From: Lichenicoccus sp965277665
GTDB lineage: Bacteria > Pseudomonadota > Alphaproteobacteria > Acetobacterales > Acetobacteraceae
NCBI RefSeq assembly: GCF_965277665.1
Contig: NZ_OZ255835.1
Coordinates: 1,364,001-1,428,000, forward strand
DNA length: 64,000 nt
Reading direction: 5' to 3'
The notes under the pieces were generated by a model. The model saw only the letters and a list, made by a program, of their open reading frames with translations. It had not been told where the DNA came from and ran no database searches. Shown here piece after piece: positions 38,154-46,287 of the stretch; position 1 is the first letter of the stretch; every line of letters begins with the position of its first letter. The translations under genes and the position numbers were made by a program.

Positions 38154-39148
38154 CGCCGTTCAGCTTCGCCCGCGCCGAGGACAAGGCGGCCGCGATCCGG
38201 ATGGGCGGCGACGCGGGTTCCAGATATCTCGGCGGCGGCACCAACCTCGTCGACCTGATGCGCGAGACGATCGAGCGGCCGGCCGTCCTGGTCGACGTGA
38301 CCGGGCTACCCGGCGGGATCGAGGAGCGCGACGGCAGCCTGTGGATCGGGGCGGCGGCGCGCAACACCGCGATCGCCGGTCACCCGGCGGTGCGCAGCCG
38401 CTATCCGGTGCTGAGCCGCGCGATCCTCGCCGGCGCCAGCGGCCAGATACGCAACATGGCGACGCTCGGCGGCAACCTGCTGCAACGCACGCGATGCGGC
38501 TATTTCTATGACCAGGCGTCACGGTGCAACAAGCGCGCGCCCGGCTCGGGCTGCGATGCGATCGACGGCTTCAACCGCATCCACGCCATCCTCGGCGCCT
38601 CGCCGGCCTGTGTGGCCACGCATCCGTCCGACATGTGCGTGGCGCTGGCGGCCCTCGATGCCGTGGTGCACCTGCAGGGCCGGTCGGGCGCCCGCAGCCT
38701 GCCGTTCGTCGCCCTGCACCGACTGCCCGGGGGCCGTCCCGACATCGAGACCGAGCTTGAGCCGGGCGAACTGATCACCGCGGTCGAACTCCCGCCGCTC
38801 GGGTTCGCCGCCCGGTCGACCTATCGCAAGGTACGCGACCGCTCCAGCTATGCCTTCGCGCTGGTCTCCGTGGCCGCGGCGATCGACGTGGCCGAGGACG
38901 GCACGGTCCGCGATGTCCGGCTTGCCCTGGGCGGGGTCGCGCACAAGCCGTGGCGTGCCTGGACCGCCGAGCGGGCGCTGCGTGGCAGGCCCGCGACCGA
39001 GGCCAGCTTTTGCGCCGCCGCGGCAGCCGAACTCGCCGACGCCGCGCCGCTGCACCATAACGGCTTCAAGATCGAGCTGGCCCGGCGGACCATCGCCGCC
39101 GTGCTCGCAGACCTGGCAGGGGCAGACCTGGCAGGGAACGCACCATGA
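38150..39148 (+). CDS. Molybdenum aldehyde oxidoreductase, FAD subunit with extra Fe-S site
   Basis: The 332-residue subunit binds FAD (AGGTNLVDLMR-like GGGTNLVDLM and ATLGGNLLQ) and has an inserted cysteine region RCGYFYDQASRCNKRAPGSGC, as in PaoB/YagS, where it holds a 4Fe-4S cluster. This makes the complex more like the periplasmic-type aldehyde oxidoreductase than classical xanthine dehydrogenase. The C-terminus carries a short duplicated ADLAG sequence from a 15-base repeat. Confidence 0.92.
   Translation: MTPFSFARAEDKAAAIRMGGDAGSRYLGGGTNLVDLMRETIERPAVLVDVTGLPGGIEERDGSLWIGAAARNTAIAGHPAVRSRYPVLSRAILAGASGQIRNMATLGGNLLQRTRCGYFYDQASRCNKRAPGSGCDAIDGFNRIHAILGASPACVATHPSDMCVALAALDAVVHLQGRSGARSLPFVALHRLPGGRPDIETELEPGELITAVELPPLGFAARSTYRKVRDRSSYAFALVSVAAAIDVAEDGTVRDVRLALGGVAHKPWRAWTAERALRGRPATEASFCAAAAAELADAAPLHHNGFKIELARRTIAAVLADLAGADLAGNAP
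39107..39136 (+). repeat. 15-bp tandem duplication at the 3' end of the FAD-subunit gene
   Basis: GCAGACCTGGCAGGG occurs twice in direct succession and in frame, ending eight bases before the ATG of the Mo-subunit gene. The second copy supplies the AGGG that acts as ribosome-binding site for that gene. Confidence 0.85.
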
Positions 39149-41457
39149 GCATCCTCGACACCGCCAAGCAGGCCGCCGCCGGCGTGATGGCGAAGCTGCA
39201 ACCGGCAACGCCGCCCGACCCGCTGATCGCAAAACGCGACAGGCCCGGCCAGCACGGGTCGCTCGGCACCTCGGTGCCGCGCATCGACGGCCCGCGCAAG
39301 GTGCGCGGCAAGGCGCGCTTCGCAGCCGAGGTGCCGGCCGAGCGCATGACCTATGCCGCCCTGCGCTACGCCACGATCGCGCGCGGCCGGATCGCCAGTC
39401 TCTCGACCGCCGCCGCCGAGGCGGCGCCGGGCGTGGTGTTCGTCATGACGCACGCCAACGCGCCGAGGCTCAAGCCGCCCGCCTCGTTCATGTCGGACCC
39501 GCGCGCCGCCGGCGCCAGCAGCCTGCCGATCATGCAGGATGCCTCGATCCACTGGAACGGCGAGCCGGTCGCCATCGTGCTGGCCGAGACGCAGGAGCAG
39601 GCGGACCATGCGACGTCGCTGATCGAGGTCACCTACGAAGCGGCGCCGGCCCGGCTCGTCTTCGCGCACGAAGCGACGCGTTCGCGCCAGCCGGACTCCG
39701 TCTTGGGCGAACCCGCTCTGGTGCAGGCCGGCGATGCCGAGGCGGCGCTGGCCGGCGCGGCCTTCAAGGTCGACCGGACCTTTCACACGCCCCGCCACAG
39801 CCACGCCGCGATCGAGCCGCACGCGGCCACGGTCTGGTGGGACGGCGAGGACCTGGTCATCCACGATACCACCCAGATGCTGCACCAGACCCGCTGGACG
39901 CTGGCGGGGGTGTTCGGCATCGCCGAGAGCCACATCCGCATCTTCTCGCCGTTCGTCGGTGGCGGCTTCGGCGGCAAGGGCCTGTGGAGCCACCAGGTCC
40001 TGGCGATCGCCGCCGCGAAACTGGCCGGGCGGCCGGTGCGGGTGGCGCTGTCACGCGAGGGCGTGTTCCGCGTGGCCGGCGGACGCACCCTCACCCGGCA
40101 GCGCGTCGCGCTCGGAGCCAACGCCGACGGCACGCTGGCGGCCCTGATCCATACCGGCACGGTCGCCATGACCGAGCACAACAACTGTCCCGAGCAGTTC
40201 ACCTTTCCGGCCCGGCACCTCTACGCCGCCGACACCTTCCTGCTGGAGCAGCGGGTGGCGGACCTGGACATGCTGGCCAACACGTTCATGCGGGCACCGG
40301 GGGAATCCGTCGGAACCTTCGCGCTCGAGACCGCCCTGGACGAGTTGGCGGAGACCGTCGGGATCGACCCGATCGCGCTGCGCCGCCGGCTGGAGCCGAA
40401 GCAAGATCCGACCTCGGGCCACGACTTCTCGTCGCGCCACCTCCTCGAGGCCTATGCGAAGGGTGCCGAGCGCTTCGGCTGGAACCAGCGCAGCCCGGTG
40501 CCGGGTGCGCGCCGCGAAGGCGAGTGGCTCGTGGGCATGGGGATGGCCACCGCGACCTATCCGTACTACCGCATGCCGGGCGGCGCCGCGCGCATCACCC
40601 TGACCCGCGACGGCCACGCGCGGATCGCGATGGCCAGCCACGATATGGGGATGGGCACCGCCACCGTGCAGGCGCAGGCCGGTGCCGACAGGCTCGGCCT
40701 GCCGATCGACAACGTGACCTTCGAGTATGGCGATACCGCCCTGCCGCACGGCACCATCGCGGGCGGATCGTCGCAGACCGCCTCGATTGCCGCTGCCGTC
40801 ACGGCTGCAAGTGCAAAGCTGGTCGCCGACCTGCTGCAGCGCGCCGGCAACGACTCTCCCCTGGCCGGCCTGTCGGCGGACGCGGTGGAGGCGCGCGACG
40901 GCGGCCTCGGCCATCGCGAGCAGACCGACCGGTTCGAGAGCTATGCCTCGATCCTGTCACGCGCCGGGCTCGAGGCGCTGTCGGTCGAGGCGGAGGCGCC
41001 GCCGCCGATGGAGGTGGGGACATACTCGATGCACTCCTACGGCGCGCAGTTCTGCGAGGTGCGGGTGAATGCCGTCACCGGCGAGACCCGGGTGTCGCGG
41101 TTCCTCGGCTCCTTCGATGTCGGCCGGATCCTGAACCCACGCCTGGCGACCAGCCAGTTCCGCGGCGGCATCATCATGGGACTGGGCCTCGCGCTGATGG
41201 AGGAGACGCAGTTCGACGAGCGCAGCGGGCGGGTGATGAACCCGTCGCTGGCCGAGTACCACGTGCCGGTGCATCTCGACGTGCCGGAGATCGACGTGAT
41301 CTGGACCGACATCGCCGACCCGCATGCCCCGCTCGGCGCGCATGGCATCGGCGAGATCGGCATCACCGGCGTCGGCGCCGCGGTGGCGAACGCGGTCTTC
41401 AACGCGACCGGCAGGCGCGTGCGCGACCTCCCGATCACGCTGGACAAGCTGTTGTGA
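39145..41457 (+). CDS. Molybdenum aldehyde oxidoreductase, catalytic Mo-cofactor subunit
   Basis: The 770-residue large subunit binds the molybdopterin-cytosine dinucleotide cofactor. Landmarks are PFVGGGFGGKGLW, TFMRAPGESVGTFALETALDELAE, GMGTATVQAQ and the catalytic Glu in GAHGIGEIGITG near the C-terminus. It oxidises an aldehyde or N-heterocycle with water as oxygen donor. There is no signal peptide. The maturation factor (XdhC/PaoD type) is not in the window. It ends four bases before the convergent radC paralogue. Confidence 0.93.
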   Translation: MSILDTAKQAAAGVMAKLQPATPPDPLIAKRDRPGQHGSLGTSVPRIDGPRKVRGKARFAAEVPAERMTYAALRYATIARGRIASLSTAAAEAAPGVVFVMTHANAPRLKPPASFMSDPRAAGASSLPIMQDASIHWNGEPVAIVLAETQEQADHATSLIEVTYEAAPARLVFAHEATRSRQPDSVLGEPALVQAGDAEAALAGAAFKVDRTFHTPRHSHAAIEPHAATVWWDGEDLVIHDTTQMLHQTRWTLAGVFGIAESHIRIFSPFVGGGFGGKGLWSHQVLAIAAAKLAGRPVRVALSREGVFRVAGGRTLTRQRVALGANADGTLAALIHTGTVAMTEHNNCPEQFTFPARHLYAADTFLLEQRVADLDMLANTFMRAPGESVGTFALETALDELAETVGIDPIALRRRLEPKQDPTSGHDFSSRHLLEAYAKGAERFGWNQRSPVPGARREGEWLVGMGMATATYPYYRMPGGAARITLTRDGHARIAMASHDMGMGTATVQAQAGADRLGLPIDNVTFEYGDTALPHGTIAGGSSQTASIAAAVTAASAKLVADLLQRAGNDSPLAGLSADAVEARDGGLGHREQTDRFESYASILSRAGLEALSVEAEAPPPMEVGTYSMHSYGAQFCEVRVNAVTGETRVSRFLGSFDVGRILNPRLATSQFRGGIIMGLGLALMEETQFDERSGRVMNPSLAEYHVPVHLDVPEIDVIWTDIADPHAPLGAHGIGEIGITGVGAAVANAVFNATGRRVRDLPITLDKLL

Positions 41458-41461
41458 AGGC

Positions 41462-42349
41462 CTAGATCAGCCCCTTCTGCTTCAGGCTGACCCAGTTCTC
41501 GCCACCCACCAGCATGTGGTCGTGCACGATGATCGCAAGCGGCCCCGAGGCGCGCGACAGCTGCCGCGACAGCTCCGCCTCGCGCTCCAGCACCGATTTG
41601 GCGATCGCGCGCGGCGGCACGATGCGCACCACCACCAGCGCCGTCGCATGCAGGCCGAGCGCGTGGCGCATGATCGCCCGCACGCTGTCCTCCTCGCCCG
41701 GCGCCGGCGCTTCCGCCACCGCCTCGTCGGCCAGCAGCCGGTTGCGGTTGTCCAGGAACAGCACCCGGAGCTGTCCCGGGATCGCGCCGGTCAGCGCGGT
41801 CTCGAAATAGCCGTGCAGCCGCTCCCAGTTGTTCAGGATCGGATGATCCCGCGCCTCGGCACGTGACAGCCGGTGCGCCGCCAGTTCGGGCAGCCGCAGC
41901 AGGGCCGCACAGTCCGGGGCCAGGCCGCCCTGCCGCTGCAGCGCCTCGGGGGACGCCGACAGCACCGCCGCCAGCGAGCCGAAGCTGTTGATCAGCGCCT
42001 TGGCCAGCGGCTTGGTATCGCGCCGGGCGATGCCGAGGAACAGCAGCATCTCCAGCACCTCGTAGTCCGCCAGTGCCGCACCACCATGCGCGAGCAGGCG
42101 CTCGCGCATCCGGCGCCGGTGGCCCTGCGGGCCGGTGCTGGCGAACGGGGCTTCCCGGTTGTGGCCGGGCGGCGCCGGCAGCACCGGCTTGGCCACGAAC
42201 ACCGGGAACGGCCGGTCGAGGGGCGCCGGGGACCCTTCGTCCTGGCGCGCCGGGCGCGCAAGCGCTGGGAGCACGCGAGCCGGCGGCACACCACGACGCA
42301 GCAGGCCAGACAGCGGAAAGCCGCCGGCTTCGGAGAACCCCCAGACCAT
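41462..42349 (-). CDS. RadC-like protein without JAMM metal ligands
   Basis: The 295-residue protein aligns with RadC over most of its length (DYEVLEMLLFLGIARRDTKPLAKALINSFGSLAAVL; VLFLDNRNRLLADEA; DHMLVGGENWVSLKQKGLI), but where the JAMM motif should stand it reads VVVRIVPPRAIAKSVLERE. Histidines and the PSxxD Asp are absent, so the protein should not bind zinc. The first 65 residues are Pro/Arg-rich and unconserved; a later start is possible. Its intact paralogue lies at 35979-36674. Confidence 0.8.
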   Translation of the reverse strand: MVWGFSEAGGFPLSGLLRRGVPPARVLPALARPARQDEGSPAPLDRPFPVFVAKPVLPAPPGHNREAPFASTGPQGHRRRMRERLLAHGGAALADYEVLEMLLFLGIARRDTKPLAKALINSFGSLAAVLSASPEALQRQGGLAPDCAALLRLPELAAHRLSRAEARDHPILNNWERLHGYFETALTGAIPGQLRVLFLDNRNRLLADEAVAEAPAPGEEDSVRAIMRHALGLHATALVVVRIVPPRAIAKSVLEREAELSRQLSRASGPLAIIVHDHMLVGGENWVSLKQKGLI

Positions 42350-42470
42350 GCCGCCGTCTCCCCCAAACGCCCGGGAGCAGCCTATAACGTTCCGTTAGAG
42401 CAACCAACAGGATCTTCTCGGCTGGTCACCCCGATTGGCGTCACCCGGCGCCCGGGCTATATCCAGCGGC

Positions 42471-44765
42471 GTGACAGATGCCCTGCAGACCACGGAGTTC
42501 CCTCCCGCCGAGGACTATCTCGGGCGGCTCAATCCCGAGCAGCGCGAGGCGGTCGAGACCCTGGACGGGCCGCTGCTGGTGCTCGCAGGGGCCGGCACCG
42601 GCAAGACCCGGGTGCTGACCACCCGCTTCGCCCACATCCTGCTGTCGCGACGGGCCTTTCCCGGCCAGGTGCTGGCCGTCACCTTCACCAACAAGGCCGC
42701 CCGCGAGATGCGCGAGCGGGTCGCACAGCTGCTCGGCCGCCCGGCGGAGGGGCTCTGGCTGGGCACCTTCCACGCGCTCTGCGCCCGCATGCTGCGCCGG
42801 CACGCCGAGTATGTCGGGCTCACCTCGAGTTTCACCATCCTCGATACCGACGACCAGATCCGCCTGCTCAAGCAGGTGATGGAGGCCAACCGGATCGACA
42901 ACAAGCGCTGGCCGCCGCAGGGGCTGATGGGGGTGATCCAGCGCTGGAAGGATCGCGGCCTGTCGCCCGAGCGGATCACGCCGGCCGAGGACAGCGAGTT
43001 CGCCGGCGGCCGCGCAAGGCTGGTCTATGCCGACTACCAGGCCCGGCTCGTGCGCCTCAATGCCTGCGATTTCGGCGACCTGATGCTGCACGTGACCGAC
43101 ATCCTGCGCACCCGGCCGGACGTGCTGGCGCAATACCATCGCAGCTTCCGCTACATCCTGGTCGACGAGTACCAGGACACCAACACGGTGCAGTATCTCT
43201 GGCTTCGCTTGCTGGCGCAGAAAGATCCGGCGCAATTTCCCGGGCAATATCCGGGGGGTGCCAACATCTGCTGCGTCGGCGACGACGACCAGTCGATCTA
43301 CTCCTGGCGCGGCGCCGAGGTCGAGAACATCCTGCGCTTCGAAAAGGACTTTGCCGGCGCCCGCATCGTGCGGCTGGAAAGCAACTACCGCTCGACCGCG
43401 CCGATCCTGGCGGCGGCCTCGGCCCTGATCGCGCATAATGGCGGCCGGCTCGGCAAGACGCTGCGGCCTGGCCGGAACGATTCCAGCGGCGAGAAGCTGC
43501 TGGTGGCCTCGGTCTGGGACAGCGACGAGGAGGCCCGCACGGTCGGCGAGCGCATCGAGCAGCTGCAGCGCGACCAGCATCCGCTGTCCGAGATGGCGAT
43601 CCTGGTGCGCGCCGGCTTCCAGACCCGCGCCTTCGAGGAGCGGCTGATCACGCTGGGGCTGCCGTACCGCGTCGTCGGCGGTCTGCGCTTCTACGAGCGC
43701 GCGGAAATTCGCGACGCCATGGCCTACATGCGGGTGCTCAACCAGCCCGCCGACGACCTCGCCTTCGAGCGCATCGTCAACGTGCCGCGCCGCGGCGTCG
43801 GCGACGCGGCGCTGCAGGCGCTGCATCTCGAGGCGCGCGAGGCGCAGGTGCCGCTGGCGATGGCGACCCTGCGGCTGATCGAGCGCGGCACGCTGAAGGG
43901 CCGGGTGCGCGAGCAGCTCACCCTGCTGATGGCGGCTTTCGCCCGTGCCCGCGAGACGCTGGCCCGTGCCCCCTCTGACGCGGCCCACGTCCGTGTCGTC
44001 GAGGCCCTGCTCGACGAGACCGGCTATACCGAGATGTGGCACCGTGACAAGTCGCCGGACGCGCCGGGCCGGCTCGACAACCTCAAGGAGCTGGTGCGGG
44101 CGCTGGCGGATTTCGAGAGCCTCGGCGGCTTCCTCGAGCATGTCTCGCTGGTGATGGAGAACGAGGAGAATGCGGGCGCCGACCGCATCAACCTGATGAC
44201 CCTGCACGGCGCCAAGGGGCTGGAGTTCGACACCGTGTTCCTGCCCGGTTGGGAGGAGGGCGTGTTCCCGAGCCAGCGCACCCTGGACGAGGGCGGCAAC
44301 AAGGGGCTCGAGGAGGAGCGCCGGCTGGCCTATGTCGGCATCACCCGGGCCCGCAAGCGGGCGATCATCAGCCACGCCGCCAACCGACGCATCTATGCCA
44401 ACTGGCAGAGCGCGATCCCGAGCCGCTTCATCGACGAGCTGCCCGAGGAGCATGTCGAGCAGGCGGGCTCGGCGGCCCTGGCCCGCGAGCAGCGTCGGAC
44501 GGCACCGCCGGTGTTCGGCGGCCAGTTCCCGCTGGCCGCGCGACGGCCGCGCACGGTGGAGGCCCCAACCTTTGAAGCATGGGAGGAGCCGCCCCGCCCG
44601 AAGCGGCAGGGCAGCATCGCGGTTGGCACCCGCGTGTTCCACCAGAAGTTCGGCTACGGCATCGTGCGCTCCGCCGTCGACGACAGGCTCGAGATCGAGT
44701 TCGACCATGCCGGCCTCAAGCGACTGCTCGACAGCTATGTCGAGCCGGCGGCCTCGGCTTCCTGA
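42471..44765 (+). CDS. uvrD: UvrD/PcrA-type DNA helicase
   Basis: This SF1A 3'-5' helicase acts in nucleotide excision and mismatch repair. The 764 residues show LNPEQREAV (Q motif), LAGAGTGKTRVL (Walker A), VDEYQDTN, DDQSIYSWRGAE, YRSTAPIL and TLHGAKGLEFDTVFLPGWEEG. The C-terminal Tudor-like part VFHQKFGYGIVRSAVDDRLEIEFDHAGLKRLL binds RNA polymerase in relatives. The GTG at 42471 gives the family N-terminus; an ATG-like codon at 42435 is less likely. Confidence 0.93.
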   Translation: MTDALQTTEFPPAEDYLGRLNPEQREAVETLDGPLLVLAGAGTGKTRVLTTRFAHILLSRRAFPGQVLAVTFTNKAAREMRERVAQLLGRPAEGLWLGTFHALCARMLRRHAEYVGLTSSFTILDTDDQIRLLKQVMEANRIDNKRWPPQGLMGVIQRWKDRGLSPERITPAEDSEFAGGRARLVYADYQARLVRLNACDFGDLMLHVTDILRTRPDVLAQYHRSFRYILVDEYQDTNTVQYLWLRLLAQKDPAQFPGQYPGGANICCVGDDDQSIYSWRGAEVENILRFEKDFAGARIVRLESNYRSTAPILAAASALIAHNGGRLGKTLRPGRNDSSGEKLLVASVWDSDEEARTVGERIEQLQRDQHPLSEMAILVRAGFQTRAFEERLITLGLPYRVVGGLRFYERAEIRDAMAYMRVLNQPADDLAFERIVNVPRRGVGDAALQALHLEAREAQVPLAMATLRLIERGTLKGRVREQLTLLMAAFARARETLARAPSDAAHVRVVEALLDETGYTEMWHRDKSPDAPGRLDNLKELVRALADFESLGGFLEHVSLVMENEENAGADRINLMTLHGAKGLEFDTVFLPGWEEGVFPSQRTLDEGGNKGLEEERRLAYVGITRARKRAIISHAANRRIYANWQSAIPSRFIDELPEEHVEQAGSAALAREQRRTAPPVFGGQFPLAARRPRTVEAPTFEAWEEPPRPKRQGSIAVGTRVFHQKFGYGIVRSAVDDRLEIEFDHAGLKRLLDSYVEPAASAS

Positions 44766-44775
44766 GCATGCCGGG

Positions 44776-45714
44776 TTGAGCAGCAGGCGACGGCACGCCC
44801 TGGGCCTGGAGACCGTGCATGTGACGGTGCCCGAGGCCGCGGTCGAGGCCTACGAGGCGGCACTGGCCAGCGTCTGCGGCACGGTCGGCATCTTCGAGGC
44901 CGACGACAGCCAAACCGTCTGGCGCGTCGAGGGCGTCAAGGACGCGGGCGCCGACGAGCCGGCATTGGGAACAGGCCTTGCCTTGGCCCGCGCCGCCACC
45001 GGCATCGACGCCGTCCTCGGCCGGGAGCCGACCGAGGCGGAAGGCTGGCTTGCCCGCACCTATTCTTCGTTCCCCGAGCAGCAAGTCGGACACCGCTTCG
45101 CGATACGCGGCACCCATCTCGGCCGCGCGGCCGCCAGTCGGCGCCTCACCCTGACGCTGGATGCCGGCATCGCCTTCGGCTCGGGCGAGCACGGCTCGAC
45201 ACGCGGCTGCCTGCGGGCGCTGGAGGCCGTGGCGTATCGCCGCCCTGCCCGCATCCTCGACCTCGGCGCCGGCTCCGGCATCCTGGCGATGGCCGCCGCC
45301 GCCCTGCTGCATCGCCCGGTGCTGGCGGTCGATATCGAGCCCTGGTCGGTGCGGGTGGCGGCGCAGAATGCCGCGATGAACCGGTTGCACCGGCTGGTCT
45401 CCTGCCGCCTCGGCAATGGCTGGCGCACGCCGGCGATACGCGCCGCGGTTCCCTACGACCTGGTGTTCGCCAACATCCTGGCGCGCCCGCTCTGCCTGAT
45501 GGCGCGATCCCTTGCCGCGGCGCTGGCCCCGGGCGGGACGGCGATCCTGGCCGGCCTGCTCGGCAGCCAGGTGCGCATGGTGCTGGCGGCGCATCGCCGG
45601 CAGGGGCTGGTGCTCGAGCGCGTGCTGCGCGAGGGTGACTGGGCCACGCTAATTCTGCGCCGTCGCGCGCAGGCGGGGATGCTGCGCCGTCGCGCGCCGG
45701 TGCGCATCGCATGA
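44776..45714 (+). CDS. prmA: Ribosomal protein L11 methyltransferase
   Basis: PrmA tri-methylates L11 with S-adenosylmethionine. The 312-residue product has the family signature AFGSGEHGSTRGCL, the SAM-binding LDLGAGSGILAMAA and VFANILARPL. The TTG at 44776 is the best start I can find: an upstream ATG at 44767 is followed by a stop in its frame. A GTG near 44815 is an alternative. It follows uvrD by 10 bases and overlaps the GNAT gene by four. Confidence 0.88.
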   Translation: MSSRRRHALGLETVHVTVPEAAVEAYEAALASVCGTVGIFEADDSQTVWRVEGVKDAGADEPALGTGLALARAATGIDAVLGREPTEAEGWLARTYSSFPEQQVGHRFAIRGTHLGRAAASRRLTLTLDAGIAFGSGEHGSTRGCLRALEAVAYRRPARILDLGAGSGILAMAAAALLHRPVLAVDIEPWSVRVAAQNAAMNRLHRLVSCRLGNGWRTPAIRAAVPYDLVFANILARPLCLMARSLAAALAPGGTAILAGLLGSQVRMVLAAHRRQGLVLERVLREGDWATLILRRRAQAGMLRRRAPVRIA

Positions 45715-46280
45715 CGGTGCGTTCCGCCACCGAGCAGGACCTGCCCGCGATCCTGGACATCACCAACGACGCGATCCTGCATGGCACCGCGCTGTGGAGC
45801 CTCGCTCCGGTCGATCTCGCGGCACGCCGGGCCTGGATGCGCGAGCGCGTCGGCGGCGGGTTCCCGGTGCTGGTCGCCGAGCATCGCGGGCGCGTCGCCG
45901 GGTTCGCCTCGTACGGCCGCTTCCGCCCGCACGAGGGCTACCTGCACACCGTCGAGCATTCGCTGTATGTCCACCCGGTCGCGCGCGGCCTCGGCCTCGG
46001 CACGGCTCTGCTCGACGCCCTGCTGGCGGACGCGAGCGCCGCCGGCAGGCATGTCATGATCGGCGGCATTGAGGCGACCAACCAGGTCTCGATTGCGCTG
46101 CACGAGCGGGCCGGCTTCACCCCGGCCGCGGTGCTGCATCAGGTCGGGCGCAAGTTCGGCCGCTGGCTCGACCTGCTGTTCATGCAGAAGCTGATCGCCC
46201 CGCCGCCTGGCCCTGACCCGCAGGGCCCCCCCAGTCTGTGGCCCCCAGGCTCTGTGGGACCCCCTGTCTCTGTGGAGTGA
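45711..46280 (+). CDS. GNAT acetyltransferase, phosphinothricin/methionine-sulfoximine type
   Basis: The 189-residue protein matches the Pat/MddA branch of GNAT enzymes: LHGTALWSLAPVDLAARRAWM, VEHSLYVHPVARGLGLGTALL (acetyl-CoA loop) and GGIEATNQVSIALHERAGF. Such enzymes acetylate amino acid analogues. The C-terminal 25 residues are Pro/Gly-rich and come from a C-rich stretch with imperfect short repeats (CTCTGTGG), so they look like an expansion. ATGA overlap with prmA. Confidence 0.88.
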   Translation: MTVRSATEQDLPAILDITNDAILHGTALWSLAPVDLAARRAWMRERVGGGFPVLVAEHRGRVAGFASYGRFRPHEGYLHTVEHSLYVHPVARGLGLGTALLDALLADASAAGRHVMIGGIEATNQVSIALHERAGFTPAAVLHQVGRKFGRWLDLLFMQKLIAPPPGPDPQGPPSLWPPGSVGPPVSVE

Positions 46281-46287
46281 CGCGCCG

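Noticed and set aside
42441..44708. 755-codon minus-strand frame opposite uvrD
   Set aside because: Antisense of a helicase with all motifs present; no ribosome-binding site and no domain.
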